46,261 nt of DNA from positions 1 to 46,261 of the forward strand of contig JASGFG010000024.1 of NCBI GenBank assembly GCA_047605605.1, in the 5' to 3' direction. Both the position numbers and the translations under genes were made by a program. A model generated the notes under the pieces. It did no database searches. It saw only the letters and a program-made list of their open reading frames with translations, and was not told the origin of the DNA. Shown here in pieces: positions 7,912 through 16,275 of the stretch (position 1 is the stretch's first letter; each line of letters opens with the position of its first letter). Source of the DNA: JAATGA01 sp047605605 (lineage in GTDB: Bacteria > Pseudomonadota > Alphaproteobacteria > Rhodobacterales > Rhodobacteraceae).

Positions 7912-9051
7912 GTGAAGACAATGATCTCGCACGGGGCGAAGGCCCTTGGCATGGCGGTTCTGATGGCTTCGGTGGCCGCCTGCGGGCTGCCGCGATCGGG
8001 TCCGAACAAGGCGGAAATCTACAAGGGTTCGGTGCTGAAGGGCGGCGATGCCTATATCGTGTCGGTGGATGCACGGGTGTCGCGGGCAACGGCGGTGACG
8101 CCGGCGGTCGGCTTCAGCTCGGCCTTCCGCGGGGCGGGGGTGGTCGGGTCCGACACCATCGCGCCGGGCGACCGGCTGGGAATCACCGTGTTTGAAAACG
8201 TCAAGGACGACCCGCTTCTGGGCAATACCGGGCAGCGCGTCTCGGCCCTGCAAGAGGTGCAGGTGGACGGCCAGGGCTTCATCTTCATGCCCTATGCCGG
8301 CCGGATCAAGGCCGCGGGCCAGACGCCCGAAGGTCTGCGCCAGGCGATCACCCGCAAGCTCGACACCCAGACGCCCGACCCGCAGGTGCAGGTGCAGCGG
8401 CTGGCGGGCGACGGGTCGACCGTGACGGTTTCCGGCTCCGTGACCGCGCAGGGCGTCTATCCGATCGAGCGGCCGACGCGCACGCTGTCGGCGATGATCG
8501 CCCGCGCCGGCGGCATCGCCATCGAGCCGGAGGCCGCGCTGATCCGCGTGACCCGCGGCGGCAAGACCGGCCAGGTCTGGTTGCAGGACCTCTATGCCAA
8601 CCCCGGCCTCGACATCGCGCTGCGCCCCGGCGACAAGATCGTGGTGGAACGCGACACCCGGTCCTTCACCGCGCTTGGGGCGACCGGCGCGCAGAACCGC
8701 GTGCCGTTCGAGACGCAGACCCTGACCGCGATCGAGGCGCTGGCCGTCGTCGGCGGGCTGAACACCGCCACGGCCGACCCGACGGGGGTGTTCGTCTTCC
8801 GCACGGAGCCGGCGGAAATCGCCAATGCCGTCCTTGGGCGCACCGATCTGCGCGGCGACCAGCGCATGGTCTATGTGCTGGACCTGACCCAGCCGACGGG
8901 CATGTTCGAGGCGCGCGATTTCATGATCCGCGATGGCGATACCGTCTATGTGACCGAGGCGCCGTTCGTGCAGTGGCAGAAAACCCTGTCCGCCCTTACC
9001 GGCGCGACCGGATCGGCCAGCAACATCGCCAGCGCCGCCTCGGGCAGCTGA
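7912..9051 (+). CDS. Wza/KpsD-like outer-membrane polysaccharide export lipoprotein
   Basis: A 379-residue protein of the OPX family, whose members form the outer-membrane channel for capsule or exopolysaccharide. Residues 1-24 are a lipoprotein signal ending in VAAC (lipidated C24). The periplasmic part has the poly-export domain (IAPGDRLGITVFEN near 83, VDGQGFIFMPYAGRIKAAGQTPEGLR near 118) and SLBB-like repeats (VTVSGSVTAQGVYPI; later VPFETQTLTAIEALAVVGGL). The start is GTG at 7912, chosen because GAGGGG lies about 9 bases upstream; ATG at 7921 is the alternative. It sits between kpsS and kpsC. Confidence 0.9.
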   Translation: MKTMISHGAKALGMAVLMASVAACGLPRSGPNKAEIYKGSVLKGGDAYIVSVDARVSRATAVTPAVGFSSAFRGAGVVGSDTIAPGDRLGITVFENVKDDPLLGNTGQRVSALQEVQVDGQGFIFMPYAGRIKAAGQTPEGLRQAITRKLDTQTPDPQVQVQRLAGDGSTVTVSGSVTAQGVYPIERPTRTLSAMIARAGGIAIEPEAALIRVTRGGKTGQVWLQDLYANPGLDIALRPGDKIVVERDTRSFTALGATGAQNRVPFETQTLTAIEALAVVGGLNTATADPTGVFVFRTEPAEIANAVLGRTDLRGDQRMVYVLDLTQPTGMFEARDFMIRDGDTVYVTEAPFVQWQKTLSALTGATGSASNIASAASGS

Positions 9052-9058
9052 GCGGGGC

Positions 9059-11176
9059 GTGACCTTGCCCGATTCAAACGCGAAGGCCGCCGGGATTCCC
9101 CGGCGGCTTTTCTTTTACAACGGCGGCTTTCTGAACGCCCGCCTGCGCCGCATCCTGACACTGGCGGGCCACGAGGTGCGGATCGGCCTGCCCGCGCCCG
9201 GCGACGGGGTGATCGTCTGGGGCCGCAGCCCCCATTCCGGGCGGGGCGAGGCGATTGCCGCCCGCCGCGCCGTGCCGCTGGTGCGGGCCGAAGATTGCTT
9301 CCTGCGCTCGATCCGCCCCGGACGCGCGGGGGGCGCACCCATCGGCCTGATGCTCGATCCGCTGGGGGTGCATTTCGACAGCGCCGCGCCCTCCACGCTG
9401 GAACGCATCCTCGCCACCGATCCGCTGGATGATGCGCATCTTCTGGGCCGCGCGCGCGAGGGCATGGCCCGGATGCAGGCGCTGGACCTATCGAAATACA
9501 ACCTTCACGATCCCGACCTGCCCCTGCCCGCGCCGGGATATGTGCTGGTGATCGACCAGACCCGCGGCGACGCCTCGATCCGCCATGGCGGTGCCAGCGC
9601 CACGACATTCACCGAAATGCTGGTGGCGGCGGCGACCGACCATCCGACCGCGCGCATCGTCATCAAGACGCATCCCGAAACCGCGGCGGGGCTGCGTCCC
9701 GGCCACTTCGGCCCCGCGGATGCGCGCGGAAGGATCAGCCTGCTGTCCGATCCCGTCTCGCCCCTGCGCCTGCTTGAGGGGGCGGTGGCGGTCTATACCG
9801 TCTCGTCACAGCTGGGGTTCGAGGCGGTTCTGGCCGGGCACCGTCCGCAAGTCTTCGGCCAGCCCTGGTATGCGGGCTGGGGGTTGACCCATGACCACGC
9901 CCCCGTCCCGCGCCGCCGCCGCACCCTGACCCGGACGCAGGCCTTCGCCGCTGCGATGATCCTTGCGCCGGTATGGTATGACCCCTGCCGCGACCGCCTG
10001 TGCCGTCTTGAAGAGGCGCTGGACCAGATGGAGGCCGAGGTCCACGCCTTTCGCCAGGACCGCCACGGCCATGTCGCCACCGGAATGCGGCTGTGGAAAC
10101 GCCAGCGTCTGCAAGGGATGTTCGGCGGAACGCTGGTGTTCCGCGACCCGCCCGAAGCCGCCGTCGCCCGCGCCCGCCGGGATGGCCGCGATATCCTTGT
10201 CTGGGCGGGCCGGGAAACGCCGGCGCTGCGGGCCGCCTGCGACATCGCGGGGGATGATCCCGCGCCGCCGACGGAAACCGCGCGCCCGCGTCTCCCGGTG
10301 CTGCGCCGCGTCGAGGACGGCTTCCTGCGCTCGCGCGGGCTAGGGGCAGAGCTTGTGCCGCCCCTCAGCCTCGTAGCCGACGATCTGGGCATCTATTACG
10401 ACCCCCACCGCGAAAGCAGGCTGGAACGGCTGATCCTGTCCCCCCTTCCCCCCGGCGGACGGGACCGGGCGGAACGGCTGGTGGCGCGGCTGGTGCAGGC
10501 AGGGCTGTCGAAATACAACCTCGGCGGCGCGCTGCCGCCGCTGCCCCAAGGGCATCGCATCCTCATTCCGGGCCAGGTGGAGGATGACGCCTCCCTCCGC
10601 CTCGGCGCGGCGGACGTGCGCACCAACCGGAGTCTGCTGCAAGCCGCCCGCGCTGCCAACCCGGATGCAATCCTGATCTACAAGCCGCATCCGGATGTCG
10701 AGGCGGGACTGCGCCCCGGTGCCCTTGCCGCCGCCGATCTGGCGGGACTGGCGGATGTCGTCGCACATCATGCCGATCCGGCCGCGCTGATCGCGGCGGC
10801 GGACGAGGTCTGGACGATGACCTCGCTTCTGGGGTTCGAGGCGCTGCTGCGTGGCCGCCCCGTCACCTGCCTCGGCGCGCCCTTCTATGCGGGCTGGGGC
10901 CTGACGCGGGATCTGGGGCCGGTGCCCGCGCGCCGCCACAGGGCTGCTGACGGCCACCCGCTTCCGCGGCCCGACCTGATCCATCTGGCCCATGCCGCGC
11001 TGATCGGCTATCCGCGCTATCACGATTCGGTCAGCCGCCGCCCCTGTCCGCCCGAAGTCGCGCTGGACCGGCTCGCCTCCGGCCCGCTGACCCATCCCGG
11101 CGCGGCGCTGCGGCTGCTGGCAAGGCTGCAAGGGCTTTTCGCCTCGCACAGCAGGTTCTGGCGGCCGGACCGATAG
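9059..11176 (+). CDS. kpsC: Capsule polysaccharide beta-Kdo transferase KpsC
   Basis: KpsC (705 residues) adds alternating Kdo units to the capsule lipid anchor. It is an internal duplication. Each half has a FLRS motif (EDCFLRSIRPGR near 80; EDGFLRSRGLG near 420), a SKYNL motif (SKYNLHDPDL; SKYNLGGALP), a D-D-A-S motif (DQTRGDASIRHG; EDDASLRLG), a HP motif (IVIKTHPE; LIYKPHPD) and a closing GFEA...YAGWGLT motif (near 257 and 600). The length equals that of full two-domain KpsC. The start is a GTG at 9059, 7 bases after the previous stop, so the genes are probably cotranscribed. Confidence 0.93.
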   Translation: MTLPDSNAKAAGIPRRLFFYNGGFLNARLRRILTLAGHEVRIGLPAPGDGVIVWGRSPHSGRGEAIAARRAVPLVRAEDCFLRSIRPGRAGGAPIGLMLDPLGVHFDSAAPSTLERILATDPLDDAHLLGRAREGMARMQALDLSKYNLHDPDLPLPAPGYVLVIDQTRGDASIRHGGASATTFTEMLVAAATDHPTARIVIKTHPETAAGLRPGHFGPADARGRISLLSDPVSPLRLLEGAVAVYTVSSQLGFEAVLAGHRPQVFGQPWYAGWGLTHDHAPVPRRRRTLTRTQAFAAAMILAPVWYDPCRDRLCRLEEALDQMEAEVHAFRQDRHGHVATGMRLWKRQRLQGMFGGTLVFRDPPEAAVARARRDGRDILVWAGRETPALRAACDIAGDDPAPPTETARPRLPVLRRVEDGFLRSRGLGAELVPPLSLVADDLGIYYDPHRESRLERLILSPLPPGGRDRAERLVARLVQAGLSKYNLGGALPPLPQGHRILIPGQVEDDASLRLGAADVRTNRSLLQAARAANPDAILIYKPHPDVEAGLRPGALAAADLAGLADVVAHHADPAALIAAADEVWTMTSLLGFEALLRGRPVTCLGAPFYAGWGLTRDLGPVPARRHRAADGHPLPRPDLIHLAHAALIGYPRYHDSVSRRPCPPEVALDRLASGPLTHPGAALRLLARLQGLFASHSRFWRPDR

Positions 11177-11204
11177 CGGGTCAACCCGGACGGAAACCTG
11201 TGCA

Positions 11205-11265
11205 CCCCTTCATCTTGGCCCAAATACCCTGCGGGGTGGTCCGGAGGGGTGCAAAACCCCTCCGG
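11205..11265 (+). repeat. Intergenic repeat, copy A
   Basis: A 61-base element with a conserved core (CCAAATACCCTGCGGGGTGG) and a 10-bp hairpin, CCGGAGGGGT/ACCCCTCCGG, with loop GCAAA. It matches copy B (29401-29461) at 59 of 61 positions. It sits between the convergent kpsC and a dehydrogenase gene. It has no T-tract, so it is not a classic terminator. Confidence 0.9.
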
Positions 11266-11296
11266 CGCCGGCCAAGGGGCCGACCTTTTGCGCGGA

Positions 11297-12160
11297 TCAG
11301 CGCAGCCGCCGGATCAGCGACGAGGTGTCATTCCTGCCGCCGCCCATGTTCTGCACATCCTTGTAGAACTGGTCGATCAGCGCGGTAACGGGCAGGCTGG
11401 CGCCGATCTCGTCCGCGGTGGCCAGACAAATGCCCAGATCCTTGCGCATCCAGTCGACGGCAAAGCCGAAGTCGAACCTGCCTTCCAGCATGGTCTTGTG
11501 GCGGTTCTGCATCTGCCAGCTGCCCGCCGCGCCCTGGCTGATCACCTCGACCACCGCCGCGCCGTCCAGCCCCGCCTTCTCGCCAAAGGCCAGCGCCTCG
11601 GACAGGCCCTGCACCAGACCGGCGATGCAGATCTGGTTCATCATCTTGGCCAGTTGCCCGGCACCCGAAGGCCCGATCAGGCGGCAGATGCGGGCATAGG
11701 CGGCGATCACCGGCTCGGCCAGGCGATAGTCGTGCTCCGACCCGCCGCACATCACCGACAGCACGCCGTTCTCGGCCCCCGCCTGCCCGCCCGACACAGG
11801 CGCATCGACAAATCCGATCCCCGCCCCCGCCGCCACTGCGGCCAGTTCGCGCGTGACCTGCGCCGAAACGGTGGTGTGGTCGACAAGGATGGCCCCCGGC
11901 TTCATGCCATCGAAGGCGCCCGTCCCGCCCAGGCAGACCGAACGCAGGTCTTCGTCATTGCCCACGCAGGACATCACGAAATCGGCACCCTCGGCCGCGC
12001 CCGCCGGAGTCGGCGCGGCCCGCCCACCATGGCGTGCGGCCCAGGCCTCGGCCTTGGAAAACGTGCGGTTGTAGACGCTTACCTCGTGCCCCTTCGCGGC
12101 CAGATGGCCGGCCATGGGAAACCCCATGACCCCCAGCCCCAGAAACGCGACCCTTGCCAT
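11297..12160 (-). CDS. NAD-binding 3-hydroxyisobutyrate dehydrogenase family protein
   Basis: A 287-residue beta-hydroxyacid dehydrogenase, acting on substrates such as 3-hydroxyisobutyrate or tartronate semialdehyde. The N-terminus has the dinucleotide fold FLGLGVMGFPMAGHL (6-20). Next come the substrate-binding VDAPVSGGQAGAENG (118-132) and the catalytic lysine in GAGQLAKMMNQ (K172). The C-terminal helical domain begins near residue 168. The length is typical. The exact substrate cannot be read from the sequence. The gene is divergent from the acylase gene at 12237, with 76 bases between the starts. Confidence 0.92.
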   Translation of the reverse strand: MARVAFLGLGVMGFPMAGHLAAKGHEVSVYNRTFSKAEAWAARHGGRAAPTPAGAAEGADFVMSCVGNDEDLRSVCLGGTGAFDGMKPGAILVDHTTVSAQVTRELAAVAAGAGIGFVDAPVSGGQAGAENGVLSVMCGGSEHDYRLAEPVIAAYARICRLIGPSGAGQLAKMMNQICIAGLVQGLSEALAFGEKAGLDGAAVVEVISQGAAGSWQMQNRHKTMLEGRFDFGFAVDWMRKDLGICLATADEIGASLPVTALIDQFYKDVQNMGGGRNDTSSLIRRLR

Positions 12161-12236
12161 GACCTGCCCCCTTGCGATTGCCCTTGGATACGGGATCGAC
12201 TAGGAAACCATCACTCCGCTGCCGTCAAGGACACGC

Positions 12237-14702
12237 ATGTTACTGGTCTTCCGCTGGCTGTTGCGCATCTTCACGGGGCTTCTGGTCCTTGGCCTGCTGT
12301 CGCTGGGGATCGCCTATTACTTCCTGTCGCGGTCGCTGCCCGACTACAACGAATCCTTCGCGCTGCAAGGTATCTCGGCCCCGGTCGAGATCGTGCGCAA
12401 CAACGACAACGTGCCCCATATCTTCGGCCAGACCGATCAGGACACGTTCTTTGCGCTCGGCTTTGCCCATGCGCAGGACCGGCTGTGGCAGATGACGATG
12501 CTGCGCCGCACCGCGCAGGGCAAGCTGTCCGAGGTCTTTGGCCAGCGCACCGTCAAGATCGACGAGTTGATGCGCCGCTATGACCTTTACACCCAGGCAT
12601 TGTCCTCGGTCGCCGCGCAGGACGATTACACCAAGGCCGCGCTGGAGGCCTATGCGCGCGGTGTGAACGCCTGGATCGCGCAGGTCAACGCCGATGCCCG
12701 CGGCCGCGGTGCGCCCGAGTTCTTCTTCTTCTCGAACGAGATCGCCGCCTGGGCGCCCGCCGATTCCATCGCCATCGTCAAGCTGATGGCCGTCCAGCTT
12801 TCCGGCCAGCTGGAGAATGAGGTGCTGCGCGCCCGCACCTCGATGCTGCTTTCGCCCGACCGGCTGCGCGACATCCTGCCCGACGATCCCGGCCAGGCGG
12901 TGATGGCGCTGCCCTATGCCCAGCTTTTCCCCGGCCTGCCCGCGCCGGAGGGGGCGATGAAATATGCCAGCACCGATCCGCTTTCCCCCTTTCCGCGCGG
13001 CGGGCTGGCGGGGGCGTCGAACGCCTTTGCCGCCGCCCCGCAGCGGTCGGCGGCGGGGGGGTCGCTTCTGGCGAACGATCCGCATCTGGGCTTTACCGCG
13101 CCCACGATCTGGTATCTGGCGCGGCTGCACCTTGCGGCGGGCGATGTGATCGGCGCAACCATTCCCGGGATTCCGGCCGTGATGATCGGGCGGTCCGATG
13201 CGCTCGGCTGGGGGCTGACCTCCAGCTACATGGACGATCAGGACGTGGTGATGGAACGGGTGAACCCCGCCGATACCGAGGAATACGCCACCCCCGACGG
13301 CACGTGGGAAAAGTTCCAGTCGCGCCGGTCGATCATCACCGTCAAGGACGCACAGCCCGTCACGATCACCCTGCGCTGGTCGCGGAACGGGCCGATCCTG
13401 CCCGGCACCCATTACGATCTCGGCTCTGTCACGCCCGCCGGACATGTGGCGGCGCTGTCATGGACGGCGCTTGACCCGGCCGATACCTCGATGACCTCGG
13501 CGCTGCGGCTGATGCGGGCGCGGTCGGTTCCCGATGCGATCGAGGCCGGGCGGCTGTTCGTCGCCCCCAGCCAGAACCTGATGCTGGCCGATGCGCAGGG
13601 CGTCGCGATGCAGATGATCGGCCGGATGCCCGCCCGCGATCCCGCCCATCCGACGCAGGGCCGGATGCCGGCGCCGGGCGACGATCCGCATGTCGGCTTC
13701 AAGGGCATCCTGCCCTATGAGGACAACCCGCGCGAGGTCAATCCGGTCAGCGGCATCCTGGGCAACACCAACAACAAGACCGTGGACCGTCCCTTCCCCA
13801 ACCATGTCAGCTTCGACTGGGGCGATTCCATGCGCATCCAGCGGTTCCTGACCCTGATGAAAACGCGCGAGGTGCATACCCGCGAAAGCTTCATCGAGGC
13901 GCAGCTGGACACCGTTTCCCCCGCCGCGCGGCTGCTTTTGCCGCTGGTCGGGGCCGATCTGTGGTTCACCGGCGAGGCCGCGCCCGAGGGCACGCCCGAA
14001 CGTCTGCGCCAGCGGGCGCTGACCATGCTGGCCGAATGGAACGGCGAGATGAACGAGCATCTGCCCGAACCGCTGATCTACATGGCCTGGATGCGGGCGC
14101 TTCAGGACCGGCTTATCCGGGACGAGTTGGGGCCGCTGGCCGACAGTTTCACCCATGTCGATCCAGTGTTCATCGAACGCGTCTTCCGCAACACCGGCGG
14201 CGCGGGGGCGTGGTGCGACGTGATCCAGTCGGCCAATGTCGAGACCTGCACCGACATCGCGCGCCTGTCGCTGGACGATGCGCTGCTGTGGCTGACGGAA
14301 CATTACGGGCGCAATGTCGAAAGCTGGCGGTGGGGCGATGCGCATCAGGCCACGCAGGATCACCCGGTTCTGGGCAAGGTTCCCGTCCTGCGGTATTTCG
14401 TGAACATCCGCCAGTCGACCTCGGGCGACGATTTCACCCTGATGCGCGGCCGGACCAGCGGCACCGGCCCCAACCCGTTCGAGAACGTCCACGGCCCCGG
14501 ACTGCGTACCGTCTATGACTTTGCCGACCCGGATTCCTCGGTCTTCATCACCTCGACCGGGCAATCGGGCCACCCGCTTTCCCGCTTCTATGACGACCTG
14601 GGCGAGCTGTGGCGGCGCGGCGAATACATCCCGATGAGCCTTGACCCCGACCTTGCCCGCGCCGCGGCGGTCGGGATCACGCACCTGACCCCCTCGAACT
14701 GA
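12237..14702 (+). CDS. Penicillin acylase family protein (N-terminal nucleophile hydrolase)
   Basis: An 821-residue precursor of an Ntn hydrolase that cleaves amides; known members act on penicillins or acyl-homoserine lactones. Residues 5-30 form a membrane anchor or signal. The alpha part has NVPHIFGQTDQDTFFALGFAHAQDRLWQM, the family entry motif. The self-cleavage site is GGLAGASNAFA, giving Ser261 as the new N-terminal nucleophile of the beta subunit, followed by LLANDPHLGF. Later family motifs include GRSDALGWGLTSSYMDDQD and GNTNNKTVD. AAGGA precedes ATG 12237. The natural substrate is unknown; quorum-signal degradation is one possibility. Confidence 0.93.
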   Translation: MLLVFRWLLRIFTGLLVLGLLSLGIAYYFLSRSLPDYNESFALQGISAPVEIVRNNDNVPHIFGQTDQDTFFALGFAHAQDRLWQMTMLRRTAQGKLSEVFGQRTVKIDELMRRYDLYTQALSSVAAQDDYTKAALEAYARGVNAWIAQVNADARGRGAPEFFFFSNEIAAWAPADSIAIVKLMAVQLSGQLENEVLRARTSMLLSPDRLRDILPDDPGQAVMALPYAQLFPGLPAPEGAMKYASTDPLSPFPRGGLAGASNAFAAAPQRSAAGGSLLANDPHLGFTAPTIWYLARLHLAAGDVIGATIPGIPAVMIGRSDALGWGLTSSYMDDQDVVMERVNPADTEEYATPDGTWEKFQSRRSIITVKDAQPVTITLRWSRNGPILPGTHYDLGSVTPAGHVAALSWTALDPADTSMTSALRLMRARSVPDAIEAGRLFVAPSQNLMLADAQGVAMQMIGRMPARDPAHPTQGRMPAPGDDPHVGFKGILPYEDNPREVNPVSGILGNTNNKTVDRPFPNHVSFDWGDSMRIQRFLTLMKTREVHTRESFIEAQLDTVSPAARLLLPLVGADLWFTGEAAPEGTPERLRQRALTMLAEWNGEMNEHLPEPLIYMAWMRALQDRLIRDELGPLADSFTHVDPVFIERVFRNTGGAGAWCDVIQSANVETCTDIARLSLDDALLWLTEHYGRNVESWRWGDAHQATQDHPVLGKVPVLRYFVNIRQSTSGDDFTLMRGRTSGTGPNPFENVHGPGLRTVYDFADPDSSVFITSTGQSGHPLSRFYDDLGELWRRGEYIPMSLDPDLARAAAVGITHLTPSN

Positions 14703-14770
14703 GGCGGGGAACGGGGCAAGGCCCCCCCCTTTCCCGCCAAAGGATATGTCGCAAGGATCAGCGAAGATCT

Positions 14771-14848
14771 CCCTTCATCCTCTTTGCGAAAATATCCTCG
14801 GGGGTGAATTGGCCCGGCACGGGCCAAGAGGGGCAGACAGCCCCCTCT
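14771..14848 (+). repeat. Intergenic repeat, diverged copy C
   Basis: Shares the CCCTTCATC start, an AAATATCCT core and GGGGTG with copies A and B. It then carries two hairpins: GGCCCG gca CGGGCC (14811-14825) and GAGGGG/CCCCTC (14828-14847). It lies between two convergent genes. Confidence 0.65.
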
Positions 14849-14856
14849 CTTCTTTC

Positions 14857-16041
14857 CTAGGCCGCCGCCAGAGCCTGCTTCAGATCGGCGATCAGATCGC
14901 CCGCATCCTCCAGTCCGACCGACAGCCGGATCAGCCCGTCGGTGATGCCAAGCGCCGCCTTCTGTTCGGGCGAAAGCCGCTGGTGGGTGGTCGTCGCCGG
15001 ATGGGTGGCGATCGACTTCGCATCGCCCAGGTTGTTCGAGATGCGGATGATCTCCAGCGCGTTCATGAAGCGGAAGGCCGCCTCTTTCCCGCCCGCGATC
15101 TCGAAGGCGATCATCGTGCCGCCCGCCCCCATCTGGGCCATGGCAAGCGCGTGCTGCGCATGGCTTGCCAGACCGGGAAAGATCACCCGCGACAGGCGGG
15201 CATCGCCTTCCAGCGCCTCGGCCACCTTCTGCGCGGTGTCGGCCATGGCCCGACAGCGCAGGTCCAGCGTGGTCATGCCGTTCAGCATCAGCCAGCTGGT
15301 GAACGGGCTCATCGCGCCGCCGGTGTGCTTGATGTAAGGCTCCAGCACCTTGCGCACATAGTCGCGGGTGCCGCAGATCACCCCGCCAAGCGCCCGGCCC
15401 GCGCCGTCGATATGCTTCGTCGTGGAATAGACCACCACATCCGCACCCAGCTCCACCGCATTGGAAAAGATCGGGGTGGAAAACACGTTGTCGGCGATGA
15501 CCAGCGCCCCAATCTCATGCGCGATGTCGGCAACGCCGCGGATGTCGATCAGCTCCAGCGTCGGGTTCGACATGGTTTCAAAGAAGAACGCCTTGGTCAC
15601 ACCGGGCCGCGCCGCCGCGCGCCATGCGTCCAGATCGGTGCCGTCGACAAACGTCACTTCGACGCCATAGCGGGTCAGGACCTCCTCAAGAATATAAAGG
15701 CACGACCCGAACAGCGCCTTGGACGACACCACATGATCCCCCGCCCGCAAGAGCGAGGTCAGCGCCGCATTGACCGCCGCCATGCCCGATGCGGTGGCAA
15801 AGGCATCCTCGGTCCCCTCCAGCGCGGCGATGCGTTCCTCGAACATCCGCGTCGTCGGGTTGCCATAGCGGGCATAGATGAACTCGTCGCCCTCGATCTT
15901 GATGAACCGCTTTTCGGCCTCCTCGGCCGTCGGGTAGACAAAGCCCTGGGTCATGAAAAGCGCCTCGGCCATCTCGCCATACTGGCTGCGGCGGATCCCT
16001 TCATGCACCAGCGTCGTGCGCGTTTTCCAGTCCTTGGTCAT
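14857..16041 (-). CDS. metZ: O-succinylhomoserine sulfhydrylase MetZ
   Basis: A PLP enzyme (394 residues) of the Cys/Met metabolism family that makes homocysteine from O-succinylhomoserine and sulfide, the direct sulfhydrylation route to methionine. It shows FIYARYGNPTTRMFEERIAALEG (54-76), ASGMAAVNAA, and the PLP lysine K209 in YSTTKHIDGAGR. The MetZ assignment, rather than cystathionine synthase or lyase, rests on overall resemblance to alphaproteobacterial MetZ and on the SAM-II riboswitch ahead of it. The start at 16041 follows GATGAGG; an ATG six bases upstream is possible. Confidence 0.93.
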   Translation of the reverse strand: MTKDWKTRTTLVHEGIRRSQYGEMAEALFMTQGFVYPTAEEAEKRFIKIEGDEFIYARYGNPTTRMFEERIAALEGTEDAFATASGMAAVNAALTSLLRAGDHVVSSKALFGSCLYILEEVLTRYGVEVTFVDGTDLDAWRAAARPGVTKAFFFETMSNPTLELIDIRGVADIAHEIGALVIADNVFSTPIFSNAVELGADVVVYSTTKHIDGAGRALGGVICGTRDYVRKVLEPYIKHTGGAMSPFTSWLMLNGMTTLDLRCRAMADTAQKVAEALEGDARLSRVIFPGLASHAQHALAMAQMGAGGTMIAFEIAGGKEAAFRFMNALEIIRISNNLGDAKSIATHPATTTHQRLSPEQKAALGITDGLIRLSVGLEDAGDLIADLKQALAAA

Positions 16042-16054
16042 CCTCATCTCCGGC

Positions 16055-16090
16055 AAAACAAAAACCCCGAAGACCGTTGGCTTCGGGGTT
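16055..16090 (-). terminator. Intrinsic terminator in the metZ leader
   Basis: AACCCCGAAG and CTTCGGGGTT form a perfect 10-bp stem with an 8-base loop, followed on the minus strand by TTTTTGTTTT (16064-16055). It lies after the SAM-II aptamer and only 14 bases before the metZ start codon. It is therefore positioned to act as an attenuator rather than as the end of a gene. Confidence 0.85.
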
Positions 16091-16102
16091 CGCGGCCCTT
16101 CA

Positions 16103-16155
16103 CCTTTTAGCGGTTTGTTTAACGTGGCCCGCAATCCGGTCACAAAGCGCCACAG
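16103..16155 (-). promoter_or_regulatory. SAM-II riboswitch upstream of metZ
   Basis: The minus-strand leader contains GTGGC (16153-16149) pairing with GCCAC (16128-16124), ACCGGATTGCGG between them, then GTTAAACAAAC and CGCTAAAAGG. This is the arrangement and much of the conserved sequence of the SAM-II (metA) aptamer, which folds as an H-type pseudoknot on binding S-adenosylmethionine. It is known upstream of methionine genes in alphaproteobacteria. The aptamer begins almost at the predicted transcription start. Confidence 0.87.
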
Positions 16156-16160
16156 GGGCG

Positions 16161-16189
16161 GAATTACGCCTGTCGCGGCGCGGCGTCAA
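16161..16189 (-). promoter_or_regulatory. Sigma70-type promoter of metZ
   Basis: TTGACG (16189-16184), a 17-base spacer, and TAATTC (16166-16161) on the minus strand. Transcription should start near 16155, the 5' edge of the SAM-II aptamer, which supports the call. Confidence 0.7.
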
Positions 16190-16275
16190 CCGGGCGGGGC
16201 GAACAGAATCGGCGATCATGGCGGGTATCCGTGCTAGGATCGCGGCATTTCAGACGATCACGGGTTTTGCATTCC

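Noticed and set aside
11241..11265. Copy A hairpin as a simple kpsC terminator
   Set aside because: No T-tract follows on either strand and the whole 61-base unit recurs elsewhere, so it is reported as a repeat.
16055..16090. Terminator of the plus-strand gene starting at 16276
   Set aside because: It lies upstream of that gene and its T-tract is only on the minus strand.
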